A stretch of DNA of 64,000 nt from an uncultured Rickettsiaceae bacterium. GTDB taxonomy: Bacteria; Pseudomonadota; Alphaproteobacteria; Rickettsiales; Rickettsiaceae. The notes below the pieces were generated by a model. That model was not told the origin of the DNA. It ran no database searches and worked only from the letters and a program-made list of their open reading frames with translations. Each line of letters begins with the position of its first letter. Within the stretch, counting starts at the first letter, position 1. The position numbers and the translations under genes were made by a program. The stretch spans positions 21,222 through 85,221 of the forward strand of contig CAJQOD010000020.1 of assembly GCA_905479865.1 (NCBI GenBank), written 5' to 3'. This document shows, in pieces, positions 18,951 through 28,107 of the stretch.

Positions 18951-19612
18951 TTTTTACTTTATTCGACATTGCCATTTTAACTATCATTGCAGTATCTTCC
19001 CTGCTGGGTTTTTACAGAGGCATGATAAATATTACTATAAATTTGCTAGGTTTTATAGCGTCCATCATTGTTGCTATATTCCTTTACTCTTATGTACGCA
19101 CAATGTTTTCCGGATATGTTGATAATGATCTTGTAACCTCACTTGCAAGTGGAGTAACAGCTTATATTATTTCTCTAATAATTTTTACTTTTCTTACATC
19201 AAAAATTGTATTTCTGTTCGATGGCTCAAGCAAAAGTATATTTGACAGATTTTTGGGATTAATTATAGGTATCATAAGAGGTGTATTGTTCTCACTAATT
19301 TTATTTGCTATTGTGGCTATTTTTGCTGCTGGGACGTACTCAGAAGCCGAGAATGCTGAAGATTTGGTTTTTAACCTTTCTTCTGATGAGTACCCGGAAT
19401 GGTTAAAAAACTCCACCACTACGTTACATTTAGAAAAGTTATTTAAGAGTTCAACTTTAATGCTTCCAAAAGAAATATTACATTCAGTTAAAATGCCACA
19501 GAGTCAAAAAGACCGAGATGAAAATATCATTGATGCAATAAAAAAGAGAAAGAATGAGGGTGTTAAATCTTCTATAGAAATGCAGTTGGACCAAGGTGTG
19601 GATAATAATTAA
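18947..19612 (+). CDS. cvpA: CvpA-family membrane protein
   Basis: The protein has four predicted membrane helices in residues 1-125, with the family pattern FDIAILTIIAVSSLLGFYRGMI and FLGLIIGIIRGVLFS. A polar C-terminal tail of about 90 residues ends MQLDQGVDNN. CvpA was named for colicin V production; its wider role is an envelope function that is poorly understood. It overlaps the preceding gene by 4 bases, so it belongs to the ppsR-to-serS operon. Confidence 0.85.
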   Translation: MIFTLFDIAILTIIAVSSLLGFYRGMINITINLLGFIASIIVAIFLYSYVRTMFSGYVDNDLVTSLASGVTAYIISLIIFTFLTSKIVFLFDGSSKSIFDRFLGLIIGIIRGVLFSLILFAIVAIFAAGTYSEAENAEDLVFNLSSDEYPEWLKNSTTTLHLEKLFKSSTLMLPKEILHSVKMPQSQKDRDENIIDAIKKRKNEGVKSSIEMQLDQGVDNN

Positions 19613-19656
19613 GGTATTATTTCATTAGAGTTAACGATAATTTTAGAGCATTAATA

Positions 19657-20397
19657 ATGCGAAAATATACTTTCCAGGAGCATTTTATTGAACTGAAAAA
19701 TCGCCTTTTAAAAGTGGTATGGGTTTTTTTAGTAGCATTTGCAATAAGTTATTGGTTCAGGGAAGATATATATGGGTTTTTTCTAAAACCATTAGCAGAT
19801 TTGTCTACCGAGGAGGGAAGAAAAATAATATATACCGGACTTGCCGAAGCGTTCTTTGCGTATATTAAGCTGGCACTATTTTCTGCTTTTTCTATGACAT
19901 TGCCGTTCATCTGTTATCAATTCCATGCGTTCATTACGCCAGGATTACACCGTTTTGAAAAAAAGATAGTTTCAACTATGCTAATCTTTTCTCCTATATT
20001 GTTTTATTGTGGTAGCTTCTTTGTATTTTATTTTGTAATGCCGAGAGCTTGGGATTTTTTCTTAAGTTATGAGAATAACAGTTTGGTGTTACCTCTGGTT
20101 ATGGAAGCAAGAATCAGTGAGTATTTAAGTTTGGTAATACAGTTGACAGCAGCATTCGGAGCGGCTTTTCAGCTTCCTATAATTACGGTTATACTTGGTG
20201 TGTTGGGTATAATTGATTCAGCTACACTGAAGCGAAAAAGAAGAATAGCTATTGTTATTATTTTCATAGCTGCTGCGGTCTTCACTCCGCCAGATGTGGT
20301 GAGTCAGATAGCACTTGCAATACCGCTTCTTTTATTATATGAAGTTTCAGTTATATTGTGTAAATTAGTAGAAAAAGGAGGATCCAAGGCATGCTAG
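19657..20397 (+). CDS. tatC: Twin-arginine translocase subunit TatC
   Basis: TatC recognises twin-arginine signal peptides and forms the core of the Tat export system for folded proteins. The 246 residues begin with a cytoplasmic [16 protein letters not shown] (family HLxELR-type element) and hold six membrane helices. [15 protein letters not shown], with the conserved Pro and Glu, and [18 protein letters not shown] are typical. tatA is not adjacent. The serS start lies inside its last codons. Confidence 0.95.
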   Translation: MRKYTFQEHFIELKNRLLKVVWVFLVAFAISYWFREDIYGFFLKPLADLSTEEGRKIIYTGLAEAFFAYIKLALFSAFSMTLPFICYQFHAFITPGLHRFEKKIVSTMLIFSPILFYCGSFFVFYFVMPRAWDFFLSYENNSLVLPLVMEARISEYLSLVIQLTAAFGAAFQLPIITVILGVLGIIDSATLKRKRRIAIVIIFIAAAVFTPPDVVSQIALAIPLLLLYEVSVILCKLVEKGGSKAC

Positions 20398-21671
20398 ATA
20401 TCAAGTGGATTAGAGAAAATGAGAGGGAATTTAATGATCTGATACGCAAGCGGGGAGTTAAGGTTAACTTTGAAGAATTACTATCCCTGGATGAAGAAAA
20501 AAGACAACTCACCACATTGATTCAGCGATTTCAACAGGCGAAAAACAAAAAGTCAAAACGACTTGGTGAATTAAGAGGAAAAGCTTCCAGAGAGTTTGAA
20601 GATGTTAAGCGTGATGTTCAGCATATTAATGAAAGGCTAGCCGAGCTTACAGGGCAACTGGGTAAAAGCGACAGATTTCAGGAAGTCATGGATAATATTC
20701 CAAATATTCCAAGTCAGGATGTACCTTATGGAACTGATGAAAGTATGAATAAGTTCATCAGGGAGTTCAAGAAGCCAACAGAATTGTCGTATGCTAAAGA
20801 GCATTTTGAACTTGGCAAGAATTTAGAGATGATGGATTTTGAGCAGACTGCGAAGATTTCAGGTAGCAGGTTTGTAACGCTAAAAGGCAAACTTGCCAGG
20901 CTGGAGCGAGCATTGATCAATTTTATGATTGATTTACACACCGGGGATTTTCAATTTGAAGAAATCTCACCTCCGACTTTAGTTAGATCAGATGCCATGT
21001 ATAATGTTGGACAATTGCCAAAATTTAGTGAAGATTCGTATTCTATAGAAGGTGGAAATTTTAGGCTAATACCAACTGGAGAAGTTCCGCTTACCAATTT
21101 GGCAGCGGAATCAATTCTAAAGCGCGAAGACCTTCCACTACGTTATGTTGCGTATACAGAATGCTTTAGGTCTGAAGCTGGTAGTGCCGGCAGGGATACT
21201 CGCGGCATGATCCGGAATCACCAATTTGGCAAGGTGGAGTTGGTGACGATCACTACTCCAGAGGAATCAGGGGCTGAGCATGAGAATATGTTAGAGGCGG
21301 CAGAGGAAGTGTTGAAACAATTGGGTATACCATATCGAGTAATGTTACTTTGTAGTGGTGATATGAGTTTTGCAGCATGCAAAACTTATGATATTGAAGT
21401 ATGGTTGCCGGGACAAAAAAAATACAGAGAAATTTCCAGTCTTTCAAATTGTGGGGACTTCCAGGCCAGAAGAATGAAGGCCAGATATAAGGAGGTGGGA
21501 GCAAGTGAGACACGTTTTGTACATACTCTAAATGGTTCTGGTTTAGCTGTAGGCCGAACTCTGGTAGCGATACTTGAGAATTATCAGAATGAAGATGGCT
21601 CTATAACTATTCCAGAAATGTTGAGACCGTATATGGGTGGAGACACAAAAATAGAGAAAATGGCCAGTTAA
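20391..21671 (+). CDS. serS: Seryl-tRNA synthetase
   Basis: SerS charges tRNA-Ser. The 426 residues have the N-terminal coiled-coil arm (about 1-110) that grips the long variable arm of the tRNA. The class II core includes motif 2 with [18 protein letters not shown] and HQFGKVE, then [11 protein letters not shown] and motif 3 with [18 protein letters not shown]. Its ATG overlaps the tatC stop by 7 bases after a GGAGGA ribosome-binding site, the strongest such site in this operon. Confidence 0.97.
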   Translation: MLDIKWIRENEREFNDLIRKRGVKVNFEELLSLDEEKRQLTTLIQRFQQAKNKKSKRLGELRGKASREFEDVKRDVQHINERLAELTGQLGKSDRFQEVMDNIPNIPSQDVPYGTDESMNKFIREFKKPTELSYAKEHFELGKNLEMMDFEQTAKISGSRFVTLKGKLARLERALINFMIDLHTGDFQFEEISPPTLVRSDAMYNVGQLPKFSEDSYSIEGGNFRLIPTGEVPLTNLAAESILKREDLPLRYVAYTECFRSEAGSAGRDTRGMIRNHQFGKVELVTITTPEESGAEHENMLEAAEEVLKQLGIPYRVMLLCSGDMSFAACKTYDIEVWLPGQKKYREISSLSNCGDFQARRMKARYKEVGASETRFVHTLNGSGLAVGRTLVAILENYQNEDGSITIPEMLRPYMGGDTKIEKMAS

Positions 21672-21674
21672 TTT

Positions 21675-21935
21675 ATGTCAATAGATATACATTTAATATC
21701 GGACATTATTGGTATATTTGGAGTTGCGTTAATAATTTTAAGTTTCTTCTTAGTGCAAGTTGAAAAAATTACCTCAGATTCTTCATTCTATCTTTATTCA
21801 AATTTTATAGGAGCTATTATGCTGCTCTTTTCCTTGTATTATCACTGGAATCTAGCCTCGGTGATCATAGAAATAATGTGGCTTTTTATATCATCATACG
21901 GAATTATTCGAGTTAAATTTCTTAGGAAAGGATGA
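21675..21935 (+). CDS. CBU_0592-type small membrane protein, unknown function
   Basis: The 86-residue protein has three hydrophobic helices (about 8-27, 37-53 and 60-78), with VALIILSFFLVQVEKI and the acidic-aromatic SVIIEIMWLFISSYGIIRV at the end. This fits the CBU_0592 family of small membrane proteins found in several Gram-negative bacteria. Its role is unknown. It lies 3 bases after serS and so ends the operon that starts at ppsR. Confidence 0.7.
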   Translation: MSIDIHLISDIIGIFGVALIILSFFLVQVEKITSDSSFYLYSNFIGAIMLLFSLYYHWNLASVIIEIMWLFISSYGIIRVKFLRKG

Positions 21936-22130
21936 TTTAAGAGCTATTTTGTAACAGAAAATCAACTCCGTTATTAATTCATGGAATTTCTTTCTATTAT
22001 ATTTGTACCTGGAGTGATAATTCATCTACCTTATATTTAAGTAAGAGGTTGGAAATTACTAATTTATAGTCCTTCCTGTCTGCTTTGTATGTTATTATTC
22101 TACAGGTATAATTCAGCAAGAATTCTTAAT

Positions 22131-23756
22131 ATGATAAGTAAAATTAACAGCATAATATTTCTTAGCCTTTTTATAATTCTTTTTTTTGCTCTTCAATCTA
22201 TTACCGTTTATGCGACAGAAGCCGAGCAAAGTGAAGGAGGAGAGCAATGTCTGGAGAGCCTTGAGAAGCAGCAGCTGTCGAATGGTTGGTATCTGTGGGA
22301 ACCTTATCAGTTTAACAAAATTACAGCAGGTGGGTACAGCCTGACAGGTATGGACATAGAGCTTGTGAAAAGTTTGGCAGGCAAGGTTGGTATTGAAATT
22401 GAGTATGAACAAATAGAGTGGGGGCAACATCAGCAGGATTTGCGCGAAGGGAAGCGTGATATTGCTGCGGGTTCGACTTATACCAAGGAGAGGGCGGAAT
22501 ATGTTTATTTCTCTGTTCCCTATAGGTTTGAAGAGAATTCACTATTTGTTTTGCATGACAGTGATAAAAGTTTGGATTTTATATCAATTTTAGAGTTTTT
22601 AGCTCAGGTGCGATTGCAGAATTTTACCCTGGGCATTACTAAAGGTTTTATTTATGCGGATCCACAAATCAACGTGTTTATAACTGATAATACAAATCGG
22701 GATATTATTCGCGAGTATACCAATGATGTAGAAGCCCTTAATGCGCTTATCAAAGGAGAGATAGACGGTTTTTTAGCTGATCGCGTAGTCGGAGCAGCTG
22801 CTATTTTAAATCATAGTGCAACTGCTATGGTAAAAGAAATTCAGCTACATGTTAAGACTCCTATTCACCTTATGTTCAGTAAGAAAACAGTCCCTATTGA
22901 TTTGGTGGATAAATTTAACCAGGAGATTAAACAATTCTCTGAGAGTGATGAATATAAAGGCATTGTTAAGACCTACTTATATCCCGTGATGCTTTTGCAG
23001 ACTATCGATTCCAGGTGGTTCTACTTCATTGGTGTCGTCGGAACTCTTGCATTTGCTGTATCTGGTATTGCTATTGCTGCCAAAGATAATGCTACATTAT
23101 TTGGAACATTCCTGTTTGCAATGCTACCATCTGTTGGTGGTGGTATTATGCGTGACGTTTTGATCAATAGAGACGAGGTAGGGTTATTTCTAACTCCTTC
23201 TTACATGTATTACATTATCATAGTTGTATTGGTTGGTTTCTCGGCTGTGCGATTGTTGGAGTATTATAATAAGAGAGCTAACGAAGATGATGTGATCATA
23301 AAGTTTTGGGATAATATCCTGGTTCTTGGAGATACCATTGGACAGGCAGCTTTTATCGTAACTGGTGTGTCCATTGCAATTATGGCAAGGATTGAACCTA
23401 TCGAGCTTTGGGGGCCATTTTTCGCCTTTTTAACAGCAAATGGCGGTGGTATTTTACGTGATCTGCTGAGAAAAAAACATTATATTATTTGTCTAAATGG
23501 TGCGATTAATGCCGAAGTATCTGTACTCTGGGGTCTTATATTCAGCCTTTATCTGGACATTAATTCTCATAATCCGGATCCGACCGGCATTAGAAACACG
23601 GTAATAATAGTGGCAATTGGTGCTTTTATTACCAGACTGGTTGCGTATTATTTTAAGGTACCAAACCTTAAATTTAGAGCAGAACGCAAATCCAAAATTA
23701 GAAAAAAACCGGTACCTCTTGATGAGGTAGTTGACTTGGAGGCTAAAAATCTTTAG
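22131..23756 (+). CDS. Fusion of a periplasmic solute-binding domain and a TRIC/UPF0126 membrane channel domain
   Basis: From the ATG at 22131 the product has 541 residues; an ATG at 22089 would add 14 before the signal peptide. A signal sequence (about 1-28, ending VYATEA) leads to an SBP_bac_3-type domain (about 45-290). That domain has GGYSLTGMDIELVKSLAGKV, GKRDIAAGSTYTKERAEYVYFS and EGDIDGFLADR-like EIDGFLADR. The C-terminal half (about 300-505) is hydrophobic and repeats the TRIC/UPF0126 pattern twice, with FAVSGIAIAAKDNATLFG then SVGGGIMRDVL, and FIVTGVSIAIMARIEP then NGGGILRDLLR. A basic tail follows. It probably couples recognition of an amino-acid-like ligand to an ion or solute channel (inference). 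Confidence 0.85.
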   Translation: MISKINSIIFLSLFIILFFALQSITVYATEAEQSEGGEQCLESLEKQQLSNGWYLWEPYQFNKITAGGYSLTGMDIELVKSLAGKVGIEIEYEQIEWGQHQQDLREGKRDIAAGSTYTKERAEYVYFSVPYRFEENSLFVLHDSDKSLDFISILEFLAQVRLQNFTLGITKGFIYADPQINVFITDNTNRDIIREYTNDVEALNALIKGEIDGFLADRVVGAAAILNHSATAMVKEIQLHVKTPIHLMFSKKTVPIDLVDKFNQEIKQFSESDEYKGIVKTYLYPVMLLQTIDSRWFYFIGVVGTLAFAVSGIAIAAKDNATLFGTFLFAMLPSVGGGIMRDVLINRDEVGLFLTPSYMYYIIIVVLVGFSAVRLLEYYNKRANEDDVIIKFWDNILVLGDTIGQAAFIVTGVSIAIMARIEPIELWGPFFAFLTANGGGILRDLLRKKHYIICLNGAINAEVSVLWGLIFSLYLDINSHNPDPTGIRNTVIIVAIGAFITRLVAYYFKVPNLKFRAERKSKIRKKPVPLDEVVDLEAKNL

Positions 23757-23797
23757 AAATTGCAAATAAAAACTAAAGTTAAAATTCTCTAATACCC

Positions 23798-24052
23798 TTA
23801 ATAATGATAACGACACTGAAGTACATAAATGCTGTTTTCCTTTACGGTATAAACCAGTCTATGCTCATTAGATATTCTTCTTGACCAAAAACCCGATAAA
23901 TTATGTTTTAAAGCCTCTGTCTTTCCAATGCCGGAGAAAGGTTCTCTTGTTATATCTTTCAATAATTTATTAATTCGCTCAACCGTTTTTTTATCATTTT
24001 TTTGAAAAAAGATATAATCCTCGAAAGCATTTTTATGAAAACAAGTATCCAT
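23798..24052 (-). CDS. yoeB: YoeB-family mRNA interferase toxin
   Basis: The 84-residue product has the same length as E. coli YoeB. The three catalytic residues reported for YoeB are present at the same positions: Glu46, Arg65 and His83, in the C-terminal LQCRYHY. YoeB cuts mRNA on the ribosome near start codons and stops translation. The gene follows yefM with a one-base overlap, so antitoxin is made first. It lies just downstream of the isc operon on the same strand, but has its own promoter. Confidence 0.95.
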   Translation of the reverse strand: MDTCFHKNAFEDYIFFQKNDKKTVERINKLLKDITREPFSGIGKTEALKHNLSGFWSRRISNEHRLVYTVKENSIYVLQCRYHY

Positions 24053-24300
24053 TAAATATCTACTTTTTTATAATTATTATCAGATTTAAAATCCGCTATA
24101 GCCTGATTTAATCTTTCAGCATTTTTTGGACTCTGAAGTAAATATGCTGTTTCGCTTAAGGCATTATAGTCCTCAAGTGACATAACAACTACGGATGGAT
24201 GTTTCTGTCTCGTAATAATTACAGGATCATGATCCTGACATACATGATTCATAACATCTGATAATTTATTGCGTACTTTTGTATATGATAGTGCTTCCAT
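24052..24300 (-). CDS. yefM: YefM-family antitoxin
   Basis: The 82-residue protein starts MEALSYTKVRNKLSDVMNHV and has the Phd/YefM DNA-binding fold (about 1-55; PVIITRQKHPSVVVMSLEDYNAL). A flexible C-terminal tail should wrap YoeB. It neutralises the toxin and represses its own operon with it. The promoter and TGTACA operators described at 24324-24363 support autoregulation. Confidence 0.95.
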   Translation of the reverse strand: MEALSYTKVRNKLSDVMNHVCQDHDPVIITRQKHPSVVVMSLEDYNALSETAYLLQSPKNAERLNQAIADFKSDNNYKKVDI

Positions 24301-24323
24301 TATTTTAACCTGTATATATATTT

Positions 24324-24363
24324 AATATGTACATATTGTAGTACATGTACATATTATTGTCAA
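24324..24363 (-). promoter_or_regulatory. yefM-yoeB promoter with TGTACA operators
   Basis: On the minus strand a perfect -35 TTGACA (24363-24358) is followed after exactly 17 bases by -10 TACAAT (24340-24335). One TGTACA motif (24346-24351) lies in the spacer and one (24328-24333) sits next to the likely transcription start, the latter inside the perfect 14-base palindrome at 24324-24337. YefM-YoeB of E. coli binds palindromes with a TGTACA core (established knowledge), so these are strong operator candidates. Confidence 0.8.
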
Positions 24364-24474
24364 TATTTTTTATTCTATTACGGATAACGAGGGGTTCTGG
24401 ACACTCTCCAATATTACCCGGATGATATTCAAGATAAAAACATTTTAGAGTAATAATTAGAGGGAGAGAAGTGA

Positions 24475-24810
24475 TTAGATATTAAATGAGCTACCACAGC
24501 CACATTTGCCTTTTTCATTAGGGTTGGTGAAAGTGAAGCCGGCTTTGAATTGTTCTACGACGAAATCCATTTCGGTTCCAAGTAGGTACATTAAGGCTTT
24601 GGGGTCAATCAGGATGGTCACGCCTTTATCCTGAATAATTTCATCAAAGGGATTTTTTGCATCCGCATATTCTACAAAATATTTTAAACCGGAACAGCCA
24701 CCGGATTTCACGCCAATCCTGATGCCGACAGAGGATTTTCCTCGCTTGCCTAGCAGGGCTTGAACCTGTTCTGCAGCATTATCGGTTAAAGACATAATTT
24801 GCTGTGTCAT
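24475..24810 (-). CDS. iscA: Iron-sulfur cluster assembly protein IscA (A-type carrier)
   Basis: IscA carries Fe-S clusters to target proteins. The frame extends upstream to 24858, but that would overlap iscU by 47 bases; the ATG at 24810 gives 111 residues and normal spacing. The three conserved cysteines are present, in GGCSGLKYFVEY and the C-terminal GKCGCGSSF. It is the last isc gene here; the hscB, hscA and fdx genes that often follow are absent and replaced by yefM-yoeB. Confidence 0.94.
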   Translation of the reverse strand: MTQQIMSLTDNAAEQVQALLGKRGKSSVGIRIGVKSGGCSGLKYFVEYADAKNPFDEIIQDKGVTILIDPKALMYLLGTEMDFVVEQFKAGFTFTNPNEKGKCGCGSSFNI

Positions 24811-24811
24811 A

Positions 24812-25192
24812 TCATTTCTGTTTATCTTTATAGTCACTGATTGCTGCTTTAATGGCATCTTCTGCCAACATTGAGCAATGTAGTTTTACAGGAGGTAATG
24901 AAAGATGCTTGGCAATTTCGGTATTCTTGATTGCAAGAGCTTCCTCTACATTCTTACCTTTTACCCATTCACTTACCAGCGAGCTTGATGCTATGGCTGA
25001 ACCGCATCCGAATGCCTTGAATTTTGCATCGACTATGACTCCATTACCATCGACCTTAATCTGAAGTTTTAATACATCGCCGCAAGCTGGAGCACCAACA
25101 AGCCCAGTGCCGACAGTTTCATCTTTTTTATCCAGCACTCCCACGTTACGTGGGTTTTCATAATGATCTAGTACTTCTGCGCTATATGCCAT
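24812..25192 (-). CDS. iscU: Iron-sulfur cluster scaffold protein IscU
   Basis: IscU is the scaffold on which IscS builds [2Fe-2S] clusters. The 126 residues show YSAEVLDHYENPRNVG at the start and the three ligand cysteines in GAPACGDVLKL, FKAFGCGSAIASSS and KLHCSMLAEDAI. LPPVK is the binding motif for the HscA chaperone, so HscA should exist elsewhere in the genome. It lies 43 bases after iscS and 1 base before iscA. Confidence 0.96.
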   Translation of the reverse strand: MAYSAEVLDHYENPRNVGVLDKKDETVGTGLVGAPACGDVLKLQIKVDGNGVIVDAKFKAFGCGSAIASSSLVSEWVKGKNVEEALAIKNTEIAKHLSLPPVKLHCSMLAEDAIKAAISDYKDKQK

Positions 25193-25235
25193 TTTTTCTA
25201 CCTCTTATTTTATTTACTATATTAGGTACTGCTCA

Positions 25236-26492
25236 TTAGTGAGTAGCCCATTTTATTTCGTTAATATCAATGCCTTCCTGTACCATTTCCCACAAGGGAC
25301 TTAAGTCCCTTAGCCTGTTGATATTAGAAAGCATCAAAGCTGCTGCAAAATCTACTTCTGCTTCAGTTGTGAATCTGCCAAAACCAAATCTGATTGAGGT
25401 ATGAGCCATGGCCTCATCAACCCCAAGAGCTCTGAGTACGTATGATGGTTCAAGAGAAGAGGAAGTGCAAGCAGAACCTGAAGAGACAGCTAAATCTTTG
25501 ATAGCTAGAATCATGGATTCACCTTCAATATATGCAAAACTTAAATTCAGATTTCCAGGGTAGCGCTGATCTTTGTCACCATTTAAAAATACATCTTGAG
25601 CATTTGTCTGGATAGTGCTTAAGAATTTGTCGAATAGTTTTTTGGCATGTTTGCAGTCCGCTTCCATTTCTTCAAGCGCAATTGCAGCAGCTTTGCCAAG
25701 ACCAACTACCAGAGGTGTGGCAAGAGTTCCTGAACGGAAGCCTCTTTCTTGACCACCGCCGTTAATAAGCGGGGTCAGGCGTATTCTGGGCCTTCTCCTG
25801 ATATATAGAGCACCAATACCATTTGGTCCGTATATTTTATGACCGGAGATACTGGCAAGGTCAATATTACATTCATCAACATTAATCGGAATTTTCCCGA
25901 AAGCTTGTGCAATATCAGAGTGGAAGAAAGCACCTTTTTCACGGCAAATTTTGCCAATTTCTTTCAAAGGTTGAATTACCCCGATTTCATTATTTACAGC
26001 CATTACCGAGACTAGCATTGTATTTTCAGTAATGGCATCTCTTAGTATGTTCAGGTCAACTATACCGTTTGATTGAACAGGAAGATAAGTAACTTTAAAC
26101 CCGTCTTGCTCAAGATAGCGGCAAGTATCCAGAATACATTTATGTTCGGTAATAACAGTTACAATATGATTCTTTTTGCTGCCATAAAATTTGGATATAC
26201 CTTTTAAGACCATATTATTTGATTCTGTTGCACCGGAAGTGAAAATAATCTCTTTAGAAGATGCACCTATTAGAGTTGCTACCTCCGACCTTGCCAGCTC
26301 GCAGGCTTCTTCGGCTTCCCATGCAAATGAATGACTTCGGGAATGAGGATTACCAAACTTGGTGGTAAAATAAGGCATCATTGCATCCACTACGCGCGAG
26401 TCAGTTGGAGTCGTAGCCTGGTTATCAAGGTAAATTGGCAGGCTTCCTCCCTCATCAATTACTTTTTGTCTTAGTTGTTTTAAATCAGTCAT
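25236..26492 (-). CDS. iscS: Cysteine desulfurase IscS
   Basis: IscS is a PLP enzyme that takes sulfur from cysteine for Fe-S clusters and tRNA thiolation. The 418 residues show [30 protein letters not shown] with the catalytic His, and [16 protein letters not shown] with the PLP lysine. The mobile loop [21 protein letters not shown] holds the active cysteine. The N-terminal extension of about 18 residues before PIYLDNQ is common in alphaproteobacteria and mitochondria. It follows a second desulfurase gene by 5 bases. Confidence 0.96.
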   Translation of the reverse strand: MTDLKQLRQKVIDEGGSLPIYLDNQATTPTDSRVVDAMMPYFTTKFGNPHSRSHSFAWEAEEACELARSEVATLIGASSKEIIFTSGATESNNMVLKGISKFYGSKKNHIVTVITEHKCILDTCRYLEQDGFKVTYLPVQSNGIVDLNILRDAITENTMLVSVMAVNNEIGVIQPLKEIGKICREKGAFFHSDIAQAFGKIPINVDECNIDLASISGHKIYGPNGIGALYIRRRPRIRLTPLINGGGQERGFRSGTLATPLVVGLGKAAAIALEEMEADCKHAKKLFDKFLSTIQTNAQDVFLNGDKDQRYPGNLNLSFAYIEGESMILAIKDLAVSSGSACTSSSLEPSYVLRALGVDEAMAHTSIRFGFGRFTTEAEVDFAAALMLSNINRLRDLSPLWEMVQEGIDINEIKWATH

Positions 26493-26497
26493 AGGTT

Positions 26498-27610
26498 TTA
26501 TCTATTTATCTCGTTATATATTTTAAGAAAAGCATCTATATCCTGATCTGTTGTGTTTATTCCCACAGATATTCTTATAGCAGATTTTATCTCATCTTCT
26601 GAGTATCCCATTGCAGCAAGAACATGTGAGGAGCCAATTTTTCCAGAAGAACATGCAGAGCCGGAGCTGACCGCTACTCCTTGTAAATCCAGGGCAATTA
26701 TCTGAGTTTCTGCCTTCTTGTCGATATTAATTATAAGGCTGGTATTGGGTAGACGCTCAGTATTTATGCCTGCAATCTCTATGTCAGGATTACTGGCTAT
26801 AAGTTCCGACTCCAGTTTAGTATGTAAATTGCTCATGTGAGAAAACCGTAAGTCCAGCTCTTCTTTGGCAATAGTTGCAGCTTCTCCAAATCCAACAATA
26901 GCTGGGACATTTTCAGTACCTGAACGCAGGTTCCTTTCTTGCTTGCCACCAATAATGAGTGGTAGAAGATGAATAGAAGTTTTTCCTATTAAAGCGCCAG
27001 CTCCCATCGGACCACCGAATTTGTGAGCAGAGATAGAGACAAAATCAACGCCAAGATCAAGAATGTTAACATCAATTTTACCGGCTGCCTGTATGCAATC
27101 ACTATGGATTAAAGCCCCATTCTCATGGGCTAGTTCGGATATTTGCCTGACAGGTTGAATTACGCCAGTTTCATTATTGGCTAGCATGACAGATAACAGC
27201 TTTTTTTCTGCCCTGGAGCTTTGTAGTTTATGTATTAAATCTTCAATATCTAGCGTACCGTTTTTATCAACCTTTATAACAGTTACATTTGGCGAGAGTT
27301 TACTATATGCCCAAATGGAAAGGTGTTCAGTAGCTGATATGAATATCTCTTCATCTTTAAAATTCGATAAAATCAGGTTATTTGCTTCAGTTCCACTTGC
27401 TGTGAAAGTTATCTGATAATCCTTAAAACAATTTTCGAAACCTAATAAGGTTGCTATAGATTTACGCGCAGCTTCAAGTAGGCTCTTGCCTTTGCGGCCA
27501 TGCCAGTGAACTGAGGATGGATTCATCGGGCCATGCATGGCAAGCTCATTCATTTTACTTCTGACATTTGGATGTAGATGTGTGGTAGCATTGTGGTCAA
27601 GATATATCAT
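26498..27610 (-). CDS. Second cysteine desulfurase, NifS/IscS-like
   Basis: The 370 residues are a full class V aminotransferase-fold desulfurase. They show [42 protein letters not shown] with the PLP lysine, and [21 protein letters not shown] with the active-site cysteine. It lies between iscR and iscS, 7 bases after iscR. Tandem desulfurases of this kind (spl1/nifS plus iscS) are known in Rickettsia. Both copies keep all catalytic residues, so both should be active; the division of labour is unknown. Confidence 0.92.
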   Translation of the reverse strand: MIYLDHNATTHLHPNVRSKMNELAMHGPMNPSSVHWHGRKGKSLLEAARKSIATLLGFENCFKDYQITFTASGTEANNLILSNFKDEEIFISATEHLSIWAYSKLSPNVTVIKVDKNGTLDIEDLIHKLQSSRAEKKLLSVMLANNETGVIQPVRQISELAHENGALIHSDCIQAAGKIDVNILDLGVDFVSISAHKFGGPMGAGALIGKTSIHLLPLIIGGKQERNLRSGTENVPAIVGFGEAATIAKEELDLRFSHMSNLHTKLESELIASNPDIEIAGINTERLPNTSLIINIDKKAETQIIALDLQGVAVSSGSACSSGKIGSSHVLAAMGYSEDEIKSAIRISVGINTTDQDIDAFLKIYNEINR

Positions 27611-27617
27611 AATAACC

Positions 27618-28037
27618 TTAGTTGCTTATACTAATTTCACCAGATATTACATCTGCAATAGAGATATTAGCAAAATAGTTTCTGATTTGCCTTCCCAGAC
27701 CTTTCCATAAATCATGTGTTCTACATTTTACTCCATTTTTACGGCAGCTTTTATCTTTTGAGCATCTGGTCATTTTTAGATTTTCTTCGACTGCATCAAT
27801 GATGTGTTCTACAGTGATTTGATCTGAGGAACTGTTCAGATAATAACCTCCGCCAGGTCCTTTAACCGATCTTACCAAACTTGCTTTCCTGAGTTTCAGG
27901 AATATCTGTTCCAGGTAATTAAGAGGTATGTTTTGATTGGCAGAAATATCAGCCAGTTTCATTGGCATATTTCCATCTCCAGAGGCCACTTCCATTACAG
28001 CCATCACAGCATAGCGGCTTTTTGTTGTTAACATCAT
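27618..28037 (-). CDS. iscR: Rrf2-family Fe-S sensing regulator IscR
   Basis: IscR binds a [2Fe-2S] cluster and represses the isc operon when clusters are plentiful. The 139 residues have the winged-helix opening LTTKSRYAVMAVMEVA. The recognition region KGPGGGYYL follows, then the cluster motif Cys92-x5-Cys98-x6-Cys105-x2-His108, equivalent to the Cys and His ligands of E. coli IscR. It heads the operon iscR-desulfurase-iscS-iscU-iscA. The near-consensus site upstream fits autorepression. Two ATGs in a row (28037 and 28034) are both possible starts. Confidence 0.93.
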   Translation of the reverse strand: MMLTTKSRYAVMAVMEVASGDGNMPMKLADISANQNIPLNYLEQIFLKLRKASLVRSVKGPGGGYYLNSSSDQITVEHIIDAVEENLKMTRCSKDKSCRKNGVKCRTHDLWKGLGRQIRNYFANISIADVISGEISISN

Positions 28038-28070
28038 AACACTTTATCACACCTTAATTATCCATCGTGA

Positions 28071-28107
28071 TATTATGCTAACTTACCCAACTAAAATAGT
28101 CAAGTAT
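28071..28107 (-). promoter_or_regulatory. iscR promoter with near-consensus type 1 IscR box
   Basis: On the minus strand, 28107-28083 matches 23 of 25 positions of the published E. coli type 1 IscR site (ATASYYGACTRWWWTAGTCGGSTAT, quoted here as degenerate code). The same stretch contains a -35 TTGACT (28103-28098), followed after 17 bases by a TAGCAT -10. Cluster-loaded IscR would therefore block RNA polymerase. The site is about 46 bases before the iscR start. Confidence 0.8.

Noticed and set aside
23798..28037. Reading the toxin-antitoxin pair as part of the isc operon
   Set aside because: A complete promoter with operators lies between iscA and yefM, so the module is more likely independent.
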